Shown here: positions 33,551-37,407 of the stretch, in pieces
Position numbering within the stretch: the stretch's first letter is position 1
Layout: every line of letters begins with the position of its first letter
Origin: Moorena producens 3L
GTDB lineage: Bacteria; Cyanobacteriota; Cyanobacteriia; Cyanobacteriales; Coleofasciculaceae
Reading direction: 5' to 3'
NCBI RefSeq assembly: GCF_000211815.1
Contig: NZ_GL890964.1
Location: 1-37,407 of the forward strand
Length of the DNA: 37,407 bases
The notes under the pieces: generated by a model
The model's database searches: none
Seen by the model: only the letters and a program-made list of their open reading frames with translations
What the model was told of the DNA's origin: nothing
Made by a program: the position numbers and the translations under genes

Positions 33551-33619
33551 AAAGATACCGAATTTAAAATTCATTGAATTTGATTAAGGTGGATAAAATT
33601 ACGGGGAATAAGGGAATAG
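33551..33619 (+). promoter_or_regulatory. Pilus-locus intergenic element, right copy
   Basis: Counterpart of 32594-32662 in the same orientation, lying 132 bp upstream of the usher ATG and 87 bp upstream of the pilin on the other strand. Conserved words are AAAGATACCGAA, TTGATTAA and AAAATTACGGG. The two copies bracket the pilin gene. Confidence 0.5.
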
Positions 33620-33750
33620 TAGTGCTACTGCAATAAACCCGATGTATCAAACCCCTTAGTTACTGTTACTTGATCTGACCAAATTGGAAAGTATGTATGT
33701 AGTTTCCCTTAAAAAATTTAGTCAGCATTTAGTCAGCTCATAGGTGTTGG

Positions 33751-36423
33751 ATGAAAATTATTTCACTAGCTTATCTAGCTGTAACAACTCTCTTGTCTTC
33801 TTTGATTACCATAACTTCCGTTGTTGCCCAAACACTAGCACCTGAAATCCCAAAACCGGAAGTCGCCGCCACTACCTCTAGCCCAAGGCGAAACGATAGT
33901 GATCAATTGATTATTCTTCCTGTAGGCGTCAATCTGGGAAAACAGAATGTGATTCCTAGTACCTTAGTGCGGGGATTTGAAGATGGTTCCCAGGCAATTA
34001 ATTTTGAAAAGTGGCTGATTCCCTTAGATGATGTGATTAAGGGCTTGAAATTAGATGTCAAACCCTTAGAAGATGGTCAATTAGAAGTGCGATCGCCTGG
34101 TTTAGTCACCCGCATCAATCCAGAAGACTTACCAACTGACCCAGAATTAGGATTAGTCATTCCCGTCAAAACCATCCAAACTCTTCTAGGAGTCCCGACG
34201 GAGTTTGACATGATTGAATACGCCATTAGGTTTAATCCCCCCTGGTTGAATGTGCGGCGCAAAGGTCGGCGAACTCCAGAAATCCCAGTCGTACTTGAAG
34301 GATTATCTGAGATTGATGCCCCTGCCTTTAGCATATCCGCGATCAGACAACGGGTAAATATTAGTGGCAGAGGGGGTGGTAGCAGTTCTCTGTCTAATTC
34401 CACTAACTATACTGGAGAATTTACCACCATCGGCACCTTATTAGGAGGTAGCTGGTTTCTGAGGACTCGCCAACCGGATTTAACCGATACTGGGACGTTT
34501 CGGTTACAGGAAGCCCAGTATTTTCGCCAAACCGATGCAGCGGATTATGTCCTAGGTTCCCAGCCCACCTTTTGGCGAAGTCAAGGGACAGGTCAATATT
34601 GGGGTGCGACCACTATCCAGCGCTGGGGATTTATCCCACCACGGTCATCGGGGGGTGGATTTAGTCCTAGCCAACGGTTACAAGCCAATGACATTGGACG
34701 CAGCATTACTGGGGAAGCTGAACCGGGTACGTTAGTCCAGCTGACCCAAGGTTTTAATGATGTGGTAGTGGATGAAATCCTAGTGGACTCCTCTGGGGTT
34801 TACCGCTTTGAAAATGTCATAACTGGACGAGGCGGTAGCAATACTTATCGCGTCTTTCTATATCCCGATGGACAGCTTACTGCGGAACCGGAAATTCGAG
34901 AGGCAAAATTTTCTATTATACCGGGTCAATTGACCAAGGGAGCCTCTGCTTTAGTTGTTTCCACTGGCTTGAGTCGGGAATCGAGCCAGAATGGGAATTT
35001 CTTTGGTGAGTTTACAGACGTGCGGGGGGGAATTGCCTATCGCTTAGGAGTCACAGAAGACCTGACTTTGGGGATGGGGATGGTTTACGACGAGTCAGTA
35101 TTGGGGTTAGGGGAACTATTCTATCAACCTGCTGGATTTCCCTTAAAGGTAAAAGTGTCGGCTCTTTTGGGTACAGAGGATGAGGGGATAGACTATGATG
35201 CCAGTATTAACTTCCAACCCTCCCCTAAGCTGAGCTTTAACTTCAACAGTGATAGTCTAGCGCAGCGGTTTCGGGTCAACTGGCAAGTCTTTCGTGGTTT
35301 AACCTTGAGAGCCAGTGGTAACACTCGGGAAGAAGCCTTAGCTGCTGGTATGAGCATTTCCCACACTAGCCAAAATTTCTCACTCTTTGCCAGTGCTGAC
35401 ATGGACACCAATAATAACTTGCGCTGGAGTTTGAGGTCTAACCTGGGAAGTCTGAGACTGTCCCATCGAGGCAATGAAATCACCACCAATTCCGAACTAA
35501 TCTATTATTTGTCCGATAGCAGTGCCTCTAAAGGACATTCCCTGCTACTGGGTTACGAAACCCGGGATTCAAATAACCGTGATGATCACCTCGCTCGCTT
35601 AGCTTGGCGCTATCGTTCTCCACAACAGTCTAGTGATGGTCGATATCTATGGGACTTGGATTTCGGCTATGGCTTCGGTTCTCGGGGTAATGGATTGATT
35701 GCCTCAGCTTCCAGTGCCGTGATTCCCGGATTAGTATTGCGGTTACGTTATCAGGAAATATCTACTACCTCTGATGGCAGCACGTTCAGGATTGAGGTCT
35801 CTCCCAATATCAATGTCCAATCAGGGATTAGCGCTGCCGACACCCGCTTTGACCGCTTACGCAGCCGAGGGGGATTGTTAATTCAGCCTTTCTTTGACAA
35901 CAATGGCAATGGTAAACGAGATAAAGGGGAAGAGATTTACCTCGAAGAGCCGGATTTACTGTTACTGCTGAATAATAAATCGATTACCTCTTTTCGACCA
36001 GACATTCGCAACAATGGGATTTTTGTCAAACTCGACCCTGACACCTATCGCCTTGACCTTGACCCCGCCGGATATCCCATCGACTGGAAACCCGAGGAAT
36101 CGGCCTATGCGGTGGAGGTGGTGCCCGGTAGCTATACTCCAGTTACTGTGCCAATGGTACTATCCTACACCTTTGCAGGTGTAGTCACTGATGCTGGGGG
36201 AGAAGCGGTGGAGGGTGCGAAGGTAGAAGCAGTACCAGTTGATTCAGGAAAATCGATTTTTTCGATTACCAACGGTGCTGGGGTCTTTTATTTAGAAGGG
36301 TTGCAGCAGGGTAAGTATAATTTACTGATTAATGGTGAATCGGCTCAACCCAATCAAATCGAGATTAAGCCAGATTCCGAACCTTTCCAAGAACTGAATT
36401 TATCGATACTCCTTAGTCCTTAG
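33751..36423 (+). CDS. Outer-membrane usher of a chaperone-usher pilus
   Basis: 890 aa. Signal peptide MKIISLAYLAVTTLLSSLITITSVVA, then a periplasmic N-terminal domain (VNLGKQNVI..., residues about 60-175) that binds chaperone-subunit complexes. The central about 200-640 region is rich in alternating-residue strands of a beta barrel (for example GQYWGATTIQRWGF, LRLRYQEIS) and contains a plug-like Ig insert (GRSITGEAEPGTLVQLTQ...YRFENV). The C-terminus has FFDNNGNGKRDKGEE, a Ca-binding-type turn seen in usher-like proteins, and ends with a CarboxypepD_reg-like domain (TFAGVVTDAGGEAVEGAKVEAV...GVFYLEGL). It would secrete and assemble the pilin at 32934 with the chaperone at 31132. No tip adhesin gene is present nearby. 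Confidence 0.87.
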   Translation: MKIISLAYLAVTTLLSSLITITSVVAQTLAPEIPKPEVAATTSSPRRNDSDQLIILPVGVNLGKQNVIPSTLVRGFEDGSQAINFEKWLIPLDDVIKGLKLDVKPLEDGQLEVRSPGLVTRINPEDLPTDPELGLVIPVKTIQTLLGVPTEFDMIEYAIRFNPPWLNVRRKGRRTPEIPVVLEGLSEIDAPAFSISAIRQRVNISGRGGGSSSLSNSTNYTGEFTTIGTLLGGSWFLRTRQPDLTDTGTFRLQEAQYFRQTDAADYVLGSQPTFWRSQGTGQYWGATTIQRWGFIPPRSSGGGFSPSQRLQANDIGRSITGEAEPGTLVQLTQGFNDVVVDEILVDSSGVYRFENVITGRGGSNTYRVFLYPDGQLTAEPEIREAKFSIIPGQLTKGASALVVSTGLSRESSQNGNFFGEFTDVRGGIAYRLGVTEDLTLGMGMVYDESVLGLGELFYQPAGFPLKVKVSALLGTEDEGIDYDASINFQPSPKLSFNFNSDSLAQRFRVNWQVFRGLTLRASGNTREEALAAGMSISHTSQNFSLFASADMDTNNNLRWSLRSNLGSLRLSHRGNEITTNSELIYYLSDSSASKGHSLLLGYETRDSNNRDDHLARLAWRYRSPQQSSDGRYLWDLDFGYGFGSRGNGLIASASSAVIPGLVLRLRYQEISTTSDGSTFRIEVSPNINVQSGISAADTRFDRLRSRGGLLIQPFFDNNGNGKRDKGEEIYLEEPDLLLLLNNKSITSFRPDIRNNGIFVKLDPDTYRLDLDPAGYPIDWKPEESAYAVEVVPGSYTPVTVPMVLSYTFAGVVTDAGGEAVEGAKVEAVPVDSGKSIFSITNGAGVFYLEGLQQGKYNLLINGESAQPNQIEIKPDSEPFQELNLSILLSP

Positions 36424-36458
36424 TCTTTAATCCTTAGTGTTTTGTAGCCAGCAAAGAA

Positions 36459-36771
36459 GTAAGCATTCAGCCCTTAGCGGTCAGCCCTGGGCTTTTGGCC
36501 CACCCTGGGCGAACAGCTTTGTGGCACAGGCTTCGACCCTGGGACTTTCCTGATATTAAACGAATGCTTACCTGTTTTCTTGATCCCAAGCGCGAGTGGG
36601 GGAAACCCCCTTTGGCTGACTGCATCGCTTATTCAAAAGCTGTTCGGTGTAGCTTGCCCTATGCCCATAAGCACATCAAGTACCGTGCCCGCCCATAAGC
36701 TGATAGCACCTCAAGTAGCATGCGTGTAGCGCATATGCTGATACGCGACACGCTGATAGCTGAATGCTTAC
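36459..36771. mobile_element. IS66-type MITE, copy E (flanks not duplicated)
   Basis: 313 bp with GTAAGCATTCAGC at the left and GCTGAATGCTTAC at the right. The 8-bp flanks GCAAAGAA and GTAATAGG do not match. A third end-like word CGAATGCTTAC lies inside near 36562, so this may be two overlapping or nested copies. The core carries CACCTCAAGTAGC and GTAGCGCATATGC modules shared with copy D. The plus frame at 36495-36698 reads through these modules and is not a gene. 36772-36847 is a (ATTACCC)n-like stretch. Confidence 0.65.
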
Positions 36772-36847
36772 GTAATAGGTAATCCTCAACTACCCATTAC
36801 CCATTACCTGTTACCGATTACCGATTACCCCCTGGAATACCGAGAGT

Positions 36848-37177
36848 TCAAGCTTCAACTTCTGCTGGTTCTGGTGTAGGGGCTGGGGATGATTCCTGTC
36901 TGATGGTGAGGTAGCGAATCACATCTTGACTTAGACGCATTGCTCGCTCAATCTTGGCCACATGGGTACCTGGTCCATTATAGTTCATTTGGATATAAAT
37001 CCCTTCCCGGTACCTATCTATGGGATAGGCTAAACGACGCTTGCCACGATGCTGAATCTCGATTTGCTCTCCACCTAGTTCCTGCAACAGGTCTCGATAT
37101 TTGCCGATAGCTTGATCTACTTGTTCCTCGCCCAAATCAGGACGCAGGATGTACATCATTTCGTAAGTGTTTTTCAC
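36848..37177 (-). CDS. rpsF: 30S ribosomal protein bS6
   Basis: The GTG at 37177 is chosen over ATG 37201 because AAGGAG lies between them, about 10 nt before the GTG, and because bS6 begins (V/M)KNTYEMMYILRPDL. The 109-aa product has the ferredoxin-like fold segments RRLAYPIDRYREGIYIQMNY and RAMRLSQDVIRYLTIR. The last 15 residues are a Pro/Glu/Ala tail like that of L21. It binds 16S rRNA with bS18 in the 30S platform. The downstream side is MITE copy E. Confidence 0.95.
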   Translation of the reverse strand: MKNTYEMMYILRPDLGEEQVDQAIGKYRDLLQELGGEQIEIQHRGKRRLAYPIDRYREGIYIQMNYNGPGTHVAKIERAMRLSQDVIRYLTIRQESSPAPTPEPAEVEA

Positions 37178-37225
37178 TGGTATTAATCTCCTTATGGACA
37201 ATTTGGCTTCTTTTTATCCGATACA

Positions 37226-37277
37226 CAGCACTAACAATCAGCACTAACAATCAGCACTAACAATCAGCACTAACAAT
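37226..37277. repeat. Four tandem 13-bp units upstream of rpsF
   Basis: CAGCACTAACAAT is repeated four times without change, plus CAGC. It lies 49 bp upstream of the rpsF start codon, between it and the partial gene at the window end, where the rpsF promoter might be. Confidence 0.9.
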
Positions 37278-37335
37278 CAGCTTTCCTTGAACCACACCAA
37301 AGGTGAGAGTCAAGGTTGGGTAATTGACTTGCTTG

Positions 37336-37407
37336 CTACTGGATAGTTAAAGAAGCAGGAATTGATCTACCGCTACTCAAGCGGACAGTTACCGGATCGG
37401 TAAGTGT
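37336..37407 (-). CDS. C-terminal end of an unidentified protein (window edge)
   Basis: Reading inward from the right edge on the minus strand, 23 codons (TLTDPVTVRLSSGRSIPASL...) end at TAG 37336-37338, 158 bp before the rpsF start on the same strand. The fragment is protein-like and not repeat-derived, but it is too short to assign; it may be an upstream gene in the rpsF transcript. Confidence 0.35.
   Translation of the reverse strand, partial: TLTDPVTVRLSSGRSIPASLTIQ

Noticed and set aside
36495..36698. 67-aa plus frame MAHPGRTALWHRL...
   Set aside because: It lies entirely inside MITE copy E and translates modules that occur elsewhere as non-coding repeat.

Overview
The window looks like a chromosome segment of a filamentous, repeat-rich cyanobacterium, most plausibly Moorena (Moorea) or a close relative. 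Supporting signs are frequent HIP1 octamers (GCGATCGC), a PAM68 photosystem-assembly gene beside rpsO, cyanobacterial-type aroF, dnaX and rplU/rpmA, and intergenic spacers packed with degenerate heptamer repeats (GGTCAGC/TATCAGC type) and hairpin elements. The genus is an inference; the phylum is well supported.

Layout: 1-3.9 kb holds a partial minus-strand gene, a small conserved-looking protein behind a strongly structured leader, and pyrG. 3.9-6 kb has an internally duplicated 139-aa protein and a metallophosphoesterase, separated by long tandem-repeat arrays into which small inverted-repeat elements have landed. 6-14 kb is a glycosylation locus: a GT2 / GT-C pair on the minus strand, then on the plus strand a GT2 plus GtrA pair (apparently one gene split by a frameshift), a second GT-C membrane glycosyltransferase and a PAPS-type sulfotransferase. 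14-16.3 kb has an HdrB-like CCG-domain protein and the rplU-rpmA operon. 16.5-18.5 kb holds two adjacent frameshifted genes, an AGCS sodium:alanine symporter and a universal stress protein. 18.6-24 kb has a Nit-type amidase, aroF, and the minus-strand run GNAT - ruvX - rpsO - pam68. 24-26 kb is a scar-rich spacer with a tnpB remnant, leading into dnaX (25.7-28 kb) and a convergent TPR protein (28.3-30.4 kb). 31-36.4 kb is a chaperone-usher pilus locus (chaperone, inverted pilin, usher). rpsF and a trailing partial gene end the window.

The most interesting structural observation is a family of short non-autonomous elements bounded by GTAAGC...GCTTAC inverted ends. Three copies (9324-9805, 15117-15305, 24246-24374) are each flanked by a perfect, different 8-bp target duplication (GTATTTTG, CGGTTGAC, CAACATAG). 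A GTAA terminus plus an 8-bp duplication is the signature of IS66-family transposition, so the 'random' TCAGC heptamer arrays of this genome appear to be the bodies and expanded ends of IS66-type MITEs. Three or more decayed copies, a second MITE type (GGGAGCAT ends) and a tandem array of palindromes nested inside one copy were also found.

Functionally, the clearest accessory systems are the glycosyl/sulfo-transfer locus, which probably builds or decorates an envelope glycan or glycoprotein from polyprenyl-phosphate sugars, and the chaperone-usher pilus, whose pilin is inverted and flanked by two related about 70-nt intergenic sequences.
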